A stretch of DNA of 64,000 nt from Sanguibacter keddieii DSM 10542 (GCF_000024925.1 NC_013521.1:2232001-2296000), one strand, 5' to 3'. Shown: positions 21,614 through 30,273, numbered from the stretch's first letter. Program-made: numbers and translations. Notes: generated by a model not told the origin, from the letters alone.

Positions 21614-22432
21614 GTGACGACCGAGAGAACACTGCGCGCCGGGTACCAGGACGTACCCGACGAGGCCGCCGGTCCTGCGAGCCGCGGCTGGTGGGACGAG
21701 AACGCTGCCGAGTACCTCGCGGAGCACGGCACCTTCCTCGGGACCGAGGACTTCTGCTGGTGCCCGGAGGGCCTGCGCGAGGGCGACGCCCACCTGCTGG
21801 GCCCCGTCGAGGAGCTCCGCGGGGCGCAGGTGCTCGAGATCGGGTCGGGCGCGGCGCAGTGCGGCCGCTGGCTCGCGCGGCACGGGGCGCAGGTGGTCTC
21901 GACCGACGTGTCGCTCGGCATGCTGCGCGAGAGCCGGCAGATCGACGCGACCGCCGGGACGCGCGTCCCGGTGCTGCAGGTCGACGCGCGCCACCTGCCC
22001 TTCGCCGACGGCTCCTTCGACACCGTGTTCACCGCCTACGGCGCGATCCCCTTCGTGCCCGACGCCGTGCAGGTGCACCGCGAGGTGGCACGTGTGCTGC
22101 GGCCTGGTGGCCGCTGGGTGTTCTCGGTGACCCACCCGGTGCGGTGGGCCTTCCCGGACGACCCGACGGAGCGCGGGCTCACGGCGCAGCGGTCGTACTT
22201 CGACCGCCGGCCCTACGCCGAGCGGGACGACGCCGGCACGGTGACCTACGCCGAGTACCACCGCACCCTCGGCGACCACGTCCGCGAGATCGCGGCGGCC
22301 GGCCTGCAGCTCGTCGACGTGGTCGAGCCGGAGTGGCCGGACGGGCACGACCAGGTCTGGGGCGGGTGGAGCCCGACCCGCGGTCGCCTGCTCCCGGGCA
22401 CGGCCATCTTCAGCTGCCGCGCTCCTGCCTGA
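21614..22432 (+). CDS. Class I SAM-dependent methyltransferase
   Basis: 272 residues from the GTG at 21614; an ATG six codons upstream is also possible. I prefer the GTG because a CAGACT -10-like hexamer lies 6 bp before it, consistent with leaderless transcription. Motif I is VLEIGSGAAQCGRWLARHGA, with the acidic residue ending strand two in VVSTDVS; motif IV is FDTVFTAYGAIPFV, and RVLRPGGRWVFSVTHP is the post-motif strand. The N-terminal flank RGWWDENAAEYLAEHG is typical of small-molecule methyltransferases of this fold. The substrate is unknown. It is divergent from pfkA and convergent with polA. Confidence 0.9.
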   Translation: MTTERTLRAGYQDVPDEAAGPASRGWWDENAAEYLAEHGTFLGTEDFCWCPEGLREGDAHLLGPVEELRGAQVLEIGSGAAQCGRWLARHGAQVVSTDVSLGMLRESRQIDATAGTRVPVLQVDARHLPFADGSFDTVFTAYGAIPFVPDAVQVHREVARVLRPGGRWVFSVTHPVRWAFPDDPTERGLTAQRSYFDRRPYAERDDAGTVTYAEYHRTLGDHVREIAAAGLQLVDVVEPEWPDGHDQVWGGWSPTRGRLLPGTAIFSCRAPA

Positions 22433-22533
22433 CACGGCGTCAGGCTGACACGCCGTCGCGCTGACACGCCGCCCTGAGGCTTCGCGACGCGGCGCCCGAC
22501 CGTGATCGGCCGGGCGCCTGACGAGTGTGTCTC

Positions 22534-25218
22534 TCAGTGCCCCGCGTCGTGCCAGCTGGAGCCGGTGCCGACGGACACGTCGAGCGGGACGAGCAGGTCG
22601 GCGGCGGACCCCATCTGCTCGCGCACGAGCGTGGTGAGCTCCTCGAGCTCACCGTGGCCCACCTCGAGGATGAGCTCGTCGTGCACCTGCAGGAGCAGCC
22701 GGGAGCGCAGGCCGCGCACGGCGATCTCCTTCTCGACGCCGAGCATCGCGACCTTGATGATGTCGGCCGCGCTGCCCTGGATCGGCGCGTTGAGGGCCAT
22801 CCGCTCGGCCATCTCACGACGCTGCCGGTTGTCGCTCGTGAGGTCGGGCAGGTACCGGCGACGTCCCATGATGGTGGCGGTGTAGCCGTTGGCGCGCGCC
22901 TCGTCGACGACGCCGGCGAGGTAGGTGCGCACGCCGCCGAAGCGCGTGAAGTAGTCCTCCATGAGCTTCGACGCCTCTTTGACGTCGATGTTCAGCTGGT
23001 TGGAGAGACCGAAGGACGACAGCCCGTAGGCGAGCCCGTACGACATCGCCTTGATCTTCGACCGCATGGCCGGCGTCACCGCTGAGGTCTCGACCTGGAA
23101 CACGCGTGACCCGACGTAGTTGTGCAGGTCTTCTCCGGTACGGAAGGCCTCGATGAGCCCTTCGTCGCCCGACAGGTGCGCCATGATGCGCATCTCGATC
23201 TGCGAGTAGTCGGCGGTCAGCAGCGTCTCGTAACCGTCACCGACCACGAAGGCACGGCGGATGCGGCGGCCCGCCTCGGTGCGGATGGGGATGTTCTGCA
23301 GGTTCGGCTCGGTCGAGCTGAGGCGCCCGGTCGCGGCGATGGTCTGCTGGAAGGTCGTGTGGATCCGGCCGTCGTCCGCGACCGACTTGAGGAGCCCCTC
23401 GACGGTCTGGCGCAGGCGAGTCGAGTCGCGGTGGTCGAGCAAGAACTTGAGGAACGGGTGCTCCGTCTTGACGAAGAGGTCGGCCAGGGCGGCGGCGTCG
23501 GTCGTGTACCCGGTCTTGATCTTCTTGGTCTTGGGCATGTCGAGCTGGTCGAACAGCACCTCTTGGAGCTGCTTCGGCGACCCGAGGTTCACCTCGCGGC
23601 CGATCACCTCGTAGGCCGACGCCGCGGCACCGGTGACGAGCTCGCCGAAGTGCTGCTCGAGCTCACGCAGGTAGTCGACATCCATGGCGATGCCGTGGCG
23701 CTCCATGTGCACGAGGACGGCCGACAGCGGCAGCTCCAGCTCGGTGAGGAGCGGCTCGGCGCTGCGGTCGCCGAGCTCGCCGCGGAGCACCTCGGCGAGG
23801 TCGGTGAGTGCGGCGGCGCGCACGGCGAGCCGCCCGCCCTCGCTGTCTTCGCCGACCGACAGGTCGAGCGCACCCTGGTCGCTCGAGGTGTCGACCGGGG
23901 TGAGCTCGCGGTGCAGGTGGCGCTCGGCGAGGTCGCCGAGGTCGTAGCTGCGCTGGTCGGGGAAGCAGAGGTAGGCGGCGAGCTCGGTGTCGAAGACGAC
24001 GCCCTCGAGCGAGTAGCCGCGGGAGGCGAGCTCGTGCCAGACGCTCTTGCCGCCGTGCACCACCTTGGCGCGGGTCGGGTCGGAGAGCCAGTCGCTCAGC
24101 GCGGTGTCGTCGGCGGCCGAGAGGTCCGTGAGGTCGAGGGCGACGGCCGAGCCGGGACCGTCGGCGATGGCGAGGGCCCAGGCGTCGCCGCCCGCCGGGA
24201 CGGGCCGGCCGGCGACCTCGAGGCCGAGCGGGCGCTGGTCGTGCTCGGCGAACCACGCCTCGAGCAGGCCCGGGGCGAGGTCCTCGACGGTGACCTCGAC
24301 CGCGGGGGCCGCGTTCTCGTCGTCGTCGGCCGAGGGGTGCATCGCGAAGAGGCGCTCGCGCAGCGTGCGGAACTGGAGCGCGTCGAAGACCGTGCTCATG
24401 GCCTCGCGGTCCCACGGCTGCACGCGGAGGTCGTCGGGGCCGAAGGGCAGCTCGACGTCGGTGAGCAGGTGGTTGAGCTGGCGGTTGAGGCGCACGACGT
24501 CGAGGTGGTCGCGCAGCGACTCCCCCGCCTTGCCCTTGATCTCGCCGGCGCGGTCGAGGATCTGCTCGAGGCTGCCGAACTGGTTGATCCACTTGGCCGC
24601 CGTCTTGGGGCCCACGCCCGGGACGCCGGGCAGGTTGTCGCTCGTCTCGCCGACGAGAGCCGCGAGCTCCGGATACTGGTGCGGCTCCACGCCGTACTTG
24701 GTGCGGACGGCGTCCGGGGTCATGCGCGCGAGCTCGGACACACCCTTGACGGGGTAGAGCACCGTGACGTTCTCGTTGACGAACTGCAGGGAGTCACGGT
24801 CGCCGGAGCAGACGAGGACCTCCATCCCGAGAGCGTCGGCCTGCGACGACAGGGTCGCGAGGATGTCGTCGGCCTCGAAGTTGTCCTTGTCGAGGTGGCG
24901 CACGTGCATCGCCTCGAGGACCTCCTTGATGAGCGGCACCTGGCCCTTGAAGGGCTCAGGGGTCGCGTCGCGGGTGCCCTTGTAGCTGGGGAGGGCCTCG
25001 GTGCGGAAGGTCGTGGACCCGGCGTCGAAGGCGACGGCCACGTGCGTGGGCTCCTCGACGCGCAGCAGCGTGGCGAGCATCGAGATGAAGCCGTGCACGG
25101 CGTTGGTGTGCTGGCCGGACGTGGTGGAGAACTTGTCCACCGGGAGGGCGAAGAACGCCCGGTACGCCATGGAGTGGCCATCGATCAGCAGGAGCCTGGG
25201 TCGCGAAGTGTCGGTCAC
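22534..25218 (-). CDS. polA: DNA polymerase I
   Basis: 894 residues from the GTG at 25218, the first start before the conserved RPRLLLIDGHSMAYRAFFAL; an ATG at 25239 would add seven residues. The N-terminal 5'-3' exonuclease (about 1-300) keeps its acidic metal ligands (DNFEADDILATL and CSGDRDSLQF) and an H3TH region (GVPGVGPKTAAKW). The middle 3'-5' exonuclease domain lacks the DxE motif (RPLGLEVAGRPVP at that place), so proofreading is probably absent, as in mycobacterial Pol I. The polymerase domain is intact: motif A DYSQIEMRIMAHLSGD, motif B RSKIKAMSYGLAYG, motif C LLQVHDELILEV. It fills repair gaps and removes RNA primers. Confidence 0.98.
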   Translation of the reverse strand: MTDTSRPRLLLIDGHSMAYRAFFALPVDKFSTTSGQHTNAVHGFISMLATLLRVEEPTHVAVAFDAGSTTFRTEALPSYKGTRDATPEPFKGQVPLIKEVLEAMHVRHLDKDNFEADDILATLSSQADALGMEVLVCSGDRDSLQFVNENVTVLYPVKGVSELARMTPDAVRTKYGVEPHQYPELAALVGETSDNLPGVPGVGPKTAAKWINQFGSLEQILDRAGEIKGKAGESLRDHLDVVRLNRQLNHLLTDVELPFGPDDLRVQPWDREAMSTVFDALQFRTLRERLFAMHPSADDDENAAPAVEVTVEDLAPGLLEAWFAEHDQRPLGLEVAGRPVPAGGDAWALAIADGPGSAVALDLTDLSAADDTALSDWLSDPTRAKVVHGGKSVWHELASRGYSLEGVVFDTELAAYLCFPDQRSYDLGDLAERHLHRELTPVDTSSDQGALDLSVGEDSEGGRLAVRAAALTDLAEVLRGELGDRSAEPLLTELELPLSAVLVHMERHGIAMDVDYLRELEQHFGELVTGAAASAYEVIGREVNLGSPKQLQEVLFDQLDMPKTKKIKTGYTTDAAALADLFVKTEHPFLKFLLDHRDSTRLRQTVEGLLKSVADDGRIHTTFQQTIAATGRLSSTEPNLQNIPIRTEAGRRIRRAFVVGDGYETLLTADYSQIEMRIMAHLSGDEGLIEAFRTGEDLHNYVGSRVFQVETSAVTPAMRSKIKAMSYGLAYGLSSFGLSNQLNIDVKEASKLMEDYFTRFGGVRTYLAGVVDEARANGYTATIMGRRRYLPDLTSDNRQRREMAERMALNAPIQGSAADIIKVAMLGVEKEIAVRGLRSRLLLQVHDELILEVGHGELEELTTLVREQMGSAADLLVPLDVSVGTGSSWHDAGH

Positions 25219-25237
25219 ACCTGCAAACCTATCTCTC

Positions 25238-25651
25238 ATGACCGACAACGACATCACCCAGAAGCTCGCAGACCTCAGCCGCGGCACGCTCATCGAGAGG
25301 ATGGGGATCGAGCTCGTCGAGGTCGGCCCCCAGCGTGCGGTGGGCACCATGCCGGTGGCGGGCAACACGCAGCCGGCCGGGCTGCTGCACGGCGGGGCGA
25401 GCGTCGTGCTCGCGGAGACCCTCGGGTCGCTCGCGGCGCAGGCGCACGCCGGTGAGGGCCGGTTCGTCGTAGGGATCGAGGTCGGTGCGACGCACCACTC
25501 GGCGGCACGCTCCGGGGTGGTCACCGGGGTGGCGACAGCCCTCCACCTGGGGCGGACGACCGCGAGCTACGAGATCGTGCTGACCGACGAGGACGACCGT
25601 CGGATCTGCACGGCGCGGCTAACCTGCCTGGTGCTCACGCCGACGACCTGA
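25238..25651 (+). CDS. PaaI-family hotdog thioesterase
   Basis: 137 residues from the ATG at 25238, where the family begins. The hotdog signature is clear: GIELVEVGPQRAVGTMPV, then NTQPAGLLHGGASVVLAETLGS, whose Asn/Gly-His-Gly and Glu residues form the active site. These enzymes hydrolyse acyl-CoA thioesters, often aromatic ones such as 1,4-dihydroxy-2-naphthoyl-CoA or phenylacetyl-CoA. The gene is divergent from polA with only 19 bp between starts, so the promoters must overlap the coding ends. Its 3' end overlaps the convergent GNAT gene by 33 bp. Confidence 0.93.
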   Translation: MTDNDITQKLADLSRGTLIERMGIELVEVGPQRAVGTMPVAGNTQPAGLLHGGASVVLAETLGSLAAQAHAGEGRFVVGIEVGATHHSAARSGVVTGVATALHLGRTTASYEIVLTDEDDRRICTARLTCLVLTPTT

Positions 25652-26353
25652 GTGCTCCGGGTGACCGGCGCGCTCGACGTCCCGGTCGAGGTCTTCAGGC
25701 GTGAGGTCGTCGGCGGGCTGGTCGACGACGGGGACCGCCCCGGTCGCCAGGCTCGCCTGGAAGGCACGCAGGTCGAGGGGCCCGCTGTTGGTCTCGATGC
25801 GGGCGCGGCGGCGCCGGGCGATGAGGTCCTCGATACCCCGGACCTGGCGGCGGCCGGCGCTCTCCGCGGCGAGCTTGCGCTGCAGCACGGCCGTGGTGAC
25901 GACACGGTGGGATGCTGCGGGCGCGAAGCCGAGGCGGGCGAGGAAGCGCTGCACGCCGCGCGACCCGGGGAGCGGCACGGAGTACACGTCGAGCGCACCG
26001 ACGGACGCGGCGAGGTCACCGGCTGCGGTGAGCAGCGCGTGGCCGACGCCGCGCCGGCGGAAGTCCTGCGAGACGTAGAGCGCCTCGATGTACACCGAGG
26101 TGACGTCGCTGAACAGGCTCGGCTCGATGATGCGCACGAGCATGAACCCGACGGGCTGGCCCTCGATGACGGCGACCTTGATACGACCACCCGGCAGGCC
26201 CGTGAGCGTCGCGAGCTGGCGGGTGAGCCGCTCCTCGTCGCTCACGCACAGCTGCACGCCGGTGCCTGCCTCGTGACGCGCGGAGACGCTCAGCCGGGCC
26301 AGGACCGGCAGGTCCGACGCGACGGCGGGTCGGACATCGACCAGTGCACGCAT
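25619..26353 (-). CDS. GNAT family N-acetyltransferase with C-terminal extension
   Basis: 244 residues from the ATG at 26353, supported by AGGAG 8 bp upstream. The acetyl-CoA-binding core is in the first 160 residues: IKVAVIEGQPVGFMLVRI, YIEALYVSQDFRRRGVGHAL (the RRxGVG pyrophosphate loop) and the RGVQRFLARLGFAPA helix-strand. About 80 further residues follow with a basic patch (IARRRRARIE) and an acidic stretch, and match no domain I recognise. The acceptor is unknown. The 3' end is antisense to the thioesterase gene by 33 bp, an unusual but small overlap. Confidence 0.88.
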   Translation of the reverse strand: MRALVDVRPAVASDLPVLARLSVSARHEAGTGVQLCVSDEERLTRQLATLTGLPGGRIKVAVIEGQPVGFMLVRIIEPSLFSDVTSVYIEALYVSQDFRRRGVGHALLTAAGDLAASVGALDVYSVPLPGSRGVQRFLARLGFAPAASHRVVTTAVLQRKLAAESAGRRQVRGIEDLIARRRRARIETNSGPLDLRAFQASLATGAVPVVDQPADDLTPEDLDRDVERAGHPEHSGRRREHQAG

Positions 26354-26444
26354 GAGCAGAGCTCCTCGACAGGGGGGGTGATCGCTTCGACCTAGACTGC
26401 CCCTCTCGACCCTGCGGGTCAACAGCGGGGCGGACAGGCTCAGG

Positions 26445-27125
26445 TCAGTTGTCGCCGACCTGGTCGATGACGGCGTCGGCGACCTCACGCATGGTGAGGC
26501 GACGGTCCATCGACGTCTTCTGGATCCAGCGGAAGGACTCCGGCTCGCTCAGGCCCATCTTCGACATGAGCAGGCCCTTGGCGCGGTCGACGCGCTTGCG
26601 GGTCTCGAAGCGCTCGGCGAGGTCGGCGACCTCGGCCTCGAGGGCGCTGATCTGCGAGTAGCGCGAGATGGCGATCTCGACGGCCGGCAGCAGGTCCGCG
26701 GGGCTGAAGGGCTTGACGACGTACGCCATCGCACCGGCGTCGCGGGCACGCTCGACCAGCTCGGTCTGCGAGAACGCGGTGAGCAGCACGACGGGCGCGA
26801 CGTGCGCCTTGCCGATGCGCTCGGCCGCCGAGATGCCGTCGAGCTCGGGCATCTTGACGTCCATCACGACGACGTCGGGCTTGAGCTCGAGGGCGAGCCT
26901 GACGGCGGTCTCGCCGTCGCCTGCCTCGCCGACGACGTCGAAGCCGGCCTCACGGAGCGTCTCGACGACGTCCATGCGGATGAGGGCCTCGTCCTCGGCG
27001 ACGACGGCACGGCGCACCTTGCGCGCCGGAGGTGCTGCGGGCTCCTCCTCAGGCGTCTCGACCGGCTCCAGGAGAGGCGGGAGGTCCAGAGGGAGCATGC
27101 TCTTCTTCTCTTCGTTGTCCGTCAC
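26445..27125 (-). CDS. pdtaR: ANTAR-domain response regulator, PdtaR type
   Basis: 226 residues from the GTG at 27125; an ATG at 27098 behind a purine-rich GAAGAAGAG is a good alternative. After a Pro/Glu-rich N-terminal stretch comes a receiver domain (VVAEDEALIRMDVVETLREA with the acidic pocket, phospho-acceptor Asp in VVVMDVKMPELDG, conserved Lys in YVVKPFSP) and a C-terminal ANTAR RNA-binding domain (RFETRKRVDRAKGLLMSKMG). ANTAR regulators bind paired hairpins in nascent RNA to prevent termination once phosphorylated. PdtaR, partnered by the PdtaS kinase, lies beside polA in mycobacteria (Rv1626), and the same neighbourhood is seen here. No PdtaS gene is in the window. Confidence 0.92.
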   Translation of the reverse strand: MTDNEEKKSMLPLDLPPLLEPVETPEEEPAAPPARKVRRAVVAEDEALIRMDVVETLREAGFDVVGEAGDGETAVRLALELKPDVVVMDVKMPELDGISAAERIGKAHVAPVVLLTAFSQTELVERARDAGAMAYVVKPFSPADLLPAVEIAISRYSQISALEAEVADLAERFETRKRVDRAKGLLMSKMGLSEPESFRWIQKTSMDRRLTMREVADAVIDQVGDN

Positions 27126-27316
27126 GAACGCAATGGTAGTCCGACGGAGCCCCAGGATGCGCACCTTCTGAGCGTCGGATACAGCACACTGACCAGACGG
27201 TCGGGATCAGGCCCTCCAGGCCGAGGAGCAGGGAGGAGGCCGTGGCGCTCCCCCACGGATACGCACCGGAAGGCGCGACTGTGGTTTCATAGTCGGGCGC
27301 TGCCCAGAAGCACCAG

Positions 27317-27390
27317 GCCCCGGTAGCCCAACCGGCAGAGGCGTTCGGCTCAAACCCGATCCAGTGTGGGTTCGAATCCCACCCGGGGCA
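27317..27390 (+). tRNA. tRNA with CAA anticodon (Leu by anticodon), short variable loop
   Basis: A full cloverleaf: acceptor GCCCCGG/CCGGGGC, a D arm with a 3-bp GCC/GGC stem and GG in the loop, an anticodon stem with loop CTCAAAC (anticodon CAA, reads UUG), T arm GTGGG-TTCGAAT-CCCAC, discriminator A, and an encoded CCA at 27391-27393. The variable region is only five bases (CCAGT). Normal bacterial leucine tRNAs are class II with a long variable arm, so this is atypical and its charging identity is uncertain. The 27-43 pair is T-T. The 3' end is the apparent attachment site of the downstream island. Confidence 0.9.
27372..27390 (+). repeat. Left attachment-site repeat (attL) in the tRNA 3' end
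   Basis: The 19 bases TCGAATCCCACCCGGGGCA, the T-loop to the discriminator base of the tRNA, recur exactly at 35333-35351 in the same orientation. Integrases of tyrosine-recombinase elements commonly use this part of a tRNA gene. Confidence 0.85.
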
Positions 27391-27393
27391 CCA

Positions 27394-27822
27394 TGCTTTC
27401 GTAGGTCGGAGGCACTTTCGACAGACCTCGACCTGCGGTTCAGAGGCCCTGACGAGGCCTCGGTCGACGTCGTGCCCGGGCAGCACGCGGCGGCGAGCAA
27501 GAACACGGCGGTGAGAAGCATCAGGCCCGGGATGAGACGCTCTCGGCTGACGATCTTCGCGCGACGCTAGCCATCGTGGCCGAGACCATCCCGGTAGTGA
27601 CGGGCGAGGACGCCGCACCTGAGGTCGAGCGTCGTCGGTCGACCGTCGTAGAGGCTGCACGCCGACGTGCGATGCCTCAGAGCGGCGCACGTCTTGATCG
27701 TCTAGAAGCTCGTCCTCAGAGGTGTGCCGTGGGAGATCCAGAGCTGCTCACCCTCTCGAGCATCCCTGGCACAGCCCTCCCCCGCTAGTACGTCCAGACT
27801 CTTCCCCACCAAATCTGCTCGA
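27394..27822. other. Gene-free stretch at the left end of the island
   Basis: No convincing gene is seen. A minus-strand frame (27521 to 27207) begins like a lipoprotein signal peptide (MLLTAVFLLAAACCPG) but runs into the antisense of the tRNA. No trace of an integrase is recognisable in any frame. Confidence 0.6.
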
Positions 27823-28656
27823 TCAGTCTTCAGAGATCTCCGCCAGCCGCTCGAGCCGAAGGTGGGAGGCGGAGCCGCGCTCGGCTGTCCAGATGATCAT
27901 CGTGTGCCCGGCGCCGTCGGTGAGAGCGCCCCAGTCGAGCGTGAGCTCACCTACCACCGGGTGCCACAAGATCTTGGTCCCTGACCCTCGGACGGCGACC
28001 TCGTGGCTGCTCCACAGATCGTGGAAGTCAGGGTCGATCTCCGAGAGGTCCCTGACGATCTCGTGCAGCTTCTCGTCCTCCGGGTTGGCGGCGCTGTCCA
28101 TGCGCAGCTGTGCGATGGCGAGGTCTACGACGCTGAGCCAGTCGGCGTAGAGCTCGCGCATCGCGGGGTCTGTGAACAGCAGGCGGATGAAGTACCGCTC
28201 GTGCTCGGGGATCGCAGCGAAGTCGGTGATGAGCGCTGCACCCAGTGCGTTCCATCCGACGATCTCGGTCCGAGGACCCATCACGAACGCCGGTGTCGCG
28301 ACCAGGTCGTCGAGCATCCGCTGGACTGGGGCATCGAGCGTCCTGTGGACGGGGGGAACGGTGCCGGTCACCGGTTTGCCAGTCAGTCCGGTCAGGTAGG
28401 CGCGCTGGTCTGAGGTCAGCTGGAGCACTCGAGCCAGGTCGTTGAGCACGGGAGCAGAGGCTGGCAGCCTGCCCTGCTCCAGGCGGGTGTAGTACTCCGT
28501 GCTGATCGACGTCGCCTGAGCTACCTCTTCGCGACGGAGCCCTGGGACGCGTCTGATCTGACCAGAGATCGGGAGACCGAGATCTGCAGGGGTGAGCTCA
28601 GCCCTGCGTGCTCGGAGGAAGTCTCCCAGTTCTCGCCATCGTGTCTCTCCAGCCAT
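27823..28656 (-). CDS. XRE-family regulator with MmyB-like ligand-binding domain
   Basis: 277 residues. The N-terminal helix-turn-helix (about 10-75) includes RRVPGLRREEVAQATSIS and YYTRLEQGRLPAS, the standard pattern of this family. The rest is the MmyB-type PAS-like domain (FVMGPRTEIVGWNALGAALI, FIRLLFTDPAMRELYADW, then an SSHEVAVRGSGTKILWHPVVGE core). In solved family members this domain binds a fatty-acid-like ligand, and regulators usually sit divergently beside the oxidoreductase they control. Here that is the NADP-dependent oxidoreductase starting at 28824, with a shared 167-bp promoter region. A second paralogue lies at 31368-32270. Confidence 0.93.
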   Translation of the reverse strand: MAGETRWRELGDFLRARRAELTPADLGLPISGQIRRVPGLRREEVAQATSISTEYYTRLEQGRLPASAPVLNDLARVLQLTSDQRAYLTGLTGKPVTGTVPPVHRTLDAPVQRMLDDLVATPAFVMGPRTEIVGWNALGAALITDFAAIPEHERYFIRLLFTDPAMRELYADWLSVVDLAIAQLRMDSAANPEDEKLHEIVRDLSEIDPDFHDLWSSHEVAVRGSGTKILWHPVVGELTLDWGALTDGAGHTMIIWTAERGSASHLRLERLAEISED

Positions 28657-28715
28657 CTGGCGATTTTCTCACGGCACACCATCGCGCCCAGGTGATCGCG
28701 GTCGCGAACACTCCT

Positions 28716-28736
28716 GGGGGGTAGTTTTCCCTCCCC
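28716..28736. promoter_or_regulatory. Candidate operator in the divergent promoter
   Basis: The sequence GGGGGGTAGTTTTCCCTCCCC is an imperfect palindrome (G-run, TAGTTTTCC, C-run) midway between the regulator at 28656 and the oxidoreductase at 28824. The position fits autoregulation plus control of the divergent gene; the match to a known site was not tested. Confidence 0.45.
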
Positions 28737-28823
28737 TGCAACGTCTCTCGGGGAGGTGACATCGTGGGATCACGGCGCCGGAGAGGCACCCCCACCCGGC
28801 GGTTCGGACGAAGGAGAACATGC

Positions 28824-29771
28824 ATGAGAGTCATCGGTCTGAGCGAGTACGGCGCACCAGAGGTGCTCCGTACCCTCGACATCCCCGAGCCCCACGCCGG
28901 TCCAGGACAGGTGCGCATCCGCGTGCACGCCGCGGCCGTCAACCCCGTCGACGCGATCATCCGTTCAGGTGGGTTCGCCGGCAAGGACGAGCCGATCACC
29001 GACCCGGTCGTCCCCGGCATGGACGTCGCGGGCACGATCGACGAGGTCGGCCCCGAGCAGCCCGGTGACTTCGACCTCACGGTCGGCGACCCCGCGATCG
29101 GGTTCGTCGTGCCTGAGGGCAGCCACGGAGGCTACAGCGAGCTCATCGTCCTGTCGTCCCTGTCGGTGACGCGCAAGCCCAGCACCGCGGACTACCCGGC
29201 GGCAGCCTCGTTCCTGTCCAACGCACTGACGGCCGAGATCACGCTCGAGCACCTCGACCTCACCCCCGGCGATGTCCTCGCGGTGACCGGCGCGACCGGC
29301 GCCGTCGGCGGGTACCTCGTCGAGCTCGCGGCTTCACGGGGGCTGGTCGTCATCGCCTCGGCCTCGGCCGACGACACGCCTCTGGTGCTGGGCTTCGGTG
29401 CGACGCACGTCGTGGACCCTTCTGCTGACTTCGTCGACGAGGTCCGCGCTCTCACCGGAGGACGCGGCGCCGACGCTCTCGCCGACGCCGCGATCCTCAC
29501 CGACCAGGTCACCGGCGCCGTGCGCGACGGCGGTCAGATCGCCTTCTACCTGCCCACAGCTGTCGCCCCGGGACGCGGCATCTCCGTCTTCGGCTCGTAC
29601 GTCATGCGCTCCAACCTGCGCCACGACGCGATCGACAAGCTCGCCCGCGACGTCGAGCAGGGGCACCTCACCACCCGGGTCGCCGGCACGCTCCCCGCAG
29701 CCGACGCCGCGACCGCCCACACGCTCCTCGAGCAGCGCGGCCGCCGAGGCCGCCTCGTCCTCGAGTTCTGA
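28824..29771 (+). CDS. NADP-dependent oxidoreductase, quinone-oxidoreductase type (MDR)
   Basis: 315 residues from the ATG at 28824, with AAGGAG ideally placed upstream. It is a medium-chain dehydrogenase/reductase without the zinc ligands: GroES-like N-terminus (MRVIGLSEYGAPEVLRTLDI, HAAAVNPVDAIIRSGGF), nucleotide-binding motif VTGATGAVGGYLVELAA and the C-terminal GRRGRLVLEF. Such enzymes reduce quinones or alpha,beta-unsaturated carbonyls with NADPH. The divergent MmyB-type regulator next to it suggests induction by a reactive or lipophilic compound. The MoaF-like gene follows 51 bp later, probably in the same transcript. Confidence 0.93.
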   Translation: MRVIGLSEYGAPEVLRTLDIPEPHAGPGQVRIRVHAAAVNPVDAIIRSGGFAGKDEPITDPVVPGMDVAGTIDEVGPEQPGDFDLTVGDPAIGFVVPEGSHGGYSELIVLSSLSVTRKPSTADYPAAASFLSNALTAEITLEHLDLTPGDVLAVTGATGAVGGYLVELAASRGLVVIASASADDTPLVLGFGATHVVDPSADFVDEVRALTGGRGADALADAAILTDQVTGAVRDGGQIAFYLPTAVAPGRGISVFGSYVMRSNLRHDAIDKLARDVEQGHLTTRVAGTLPAADAATAHTLLEQRGRRGRLVLEF

Positions 29772-29822
29772 ACCCCCACCGCCTCCGCACCCCTGCGCAC
29801 ACCACGAAGAGAGAAGAACCCC

Positions 29823-30161
29823 ATGGAGATCAACGCACCCCTCCCCAGCGTCGGACAGACCTGGCTCGCTGACCTCGGCCCCGACACTCCGCTGGGTCAC
29901 TTCACCGTCGAGATCACCTTCGACACCGAGACCCAGGTGACCTTCACCGTCACCGGCGGAGCCATCAAGGGCCGTGTCGAGACGATGGAGTACACCACCA
30001 CGAAGGTCCGCGACGGACTGCACATCGTCCGCTGGACCGAGCCGGACTCCGGTGACCACGTCACCCACATCGAGGACTACACCAACGGTGCATGCATGGC
30101 TTCCTCCGTCATCGGCGGAGAGTTCGTCCAGCTGCACGGCACCTGGACCCGGGTCAGCTGA
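29823..30161 (+). CDS. MoaF-like small beta-barrel protein
   Basis: 112 residues. The alternating pattern (PSVGQTWLADLGPDTPLGHF, DTETQVTFTVTGG, KVRDGLHIVRWTEPDSG, and HIEDYTNGACMASSVIGGEF) fits the lipocalin-like MoaF family. MoaF was named from a monoamine-regulon gene; family biochemistry is poorly known, and small-ligand binding is plausible. Family members are often found beside oxidoreductases, as here. A purine-rich GAGAGAAG precedes the ATG. A strong hairpin follows its stop. Confidence 0.78.
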   Translation: MEINAPLPSVGQTWLADLGPDTPLGHFTVEITFDTETQVTFTVTGGAIKGRVETMEYTTTKVRDGLHIVRWTEPDSGDHVTHIEDYTNGACMASSVIGGEFVQLHGTWTRVS

Positions 30162-30171
30162 CACGCAACCC

Positions 30172-30208
30172 GTGAGCCAGAGGCACCCTGAAGGTGTTCC
30201 TGGCTCAC
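30172..30208 (+). terminator. Hairpin between the MoaF-like and alcohol dehydrogenase genes
   Basis: A 16-bp stem with two mismatches (GTGAGCCAGAGGCACC paired with GGTGTTCCTGGCTCAC) and a 5-base loop starts 11 bp after the MoaF-like stop. It may separate the first two genes from the dehydrogenase or set their relative expression. Confidence 0.7.
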
Positions 30209-30273
30209 CTCGTCCCACTCCTCACACAGGGCACCCCACAGCGCGCACCGCGAGCACAACCAGAAGGAAGACC

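Noticed and set aside
22534-25218. Functional proofreading in DNA polymerase I
   Set aside because: The exonuclease domain lacks the DxE metal motif. This is common in actinobacterial Pol I and not a novelty.
27207-27521. Minus-strand frame beginning like a lipoprotein signal peptide next to the tRNA
   Set aside because: After the hydrophobic start it runs through the antisense of the tRNA gene, and there is no good ribosome binding site. It may be a remnant but is not supported as a gene.
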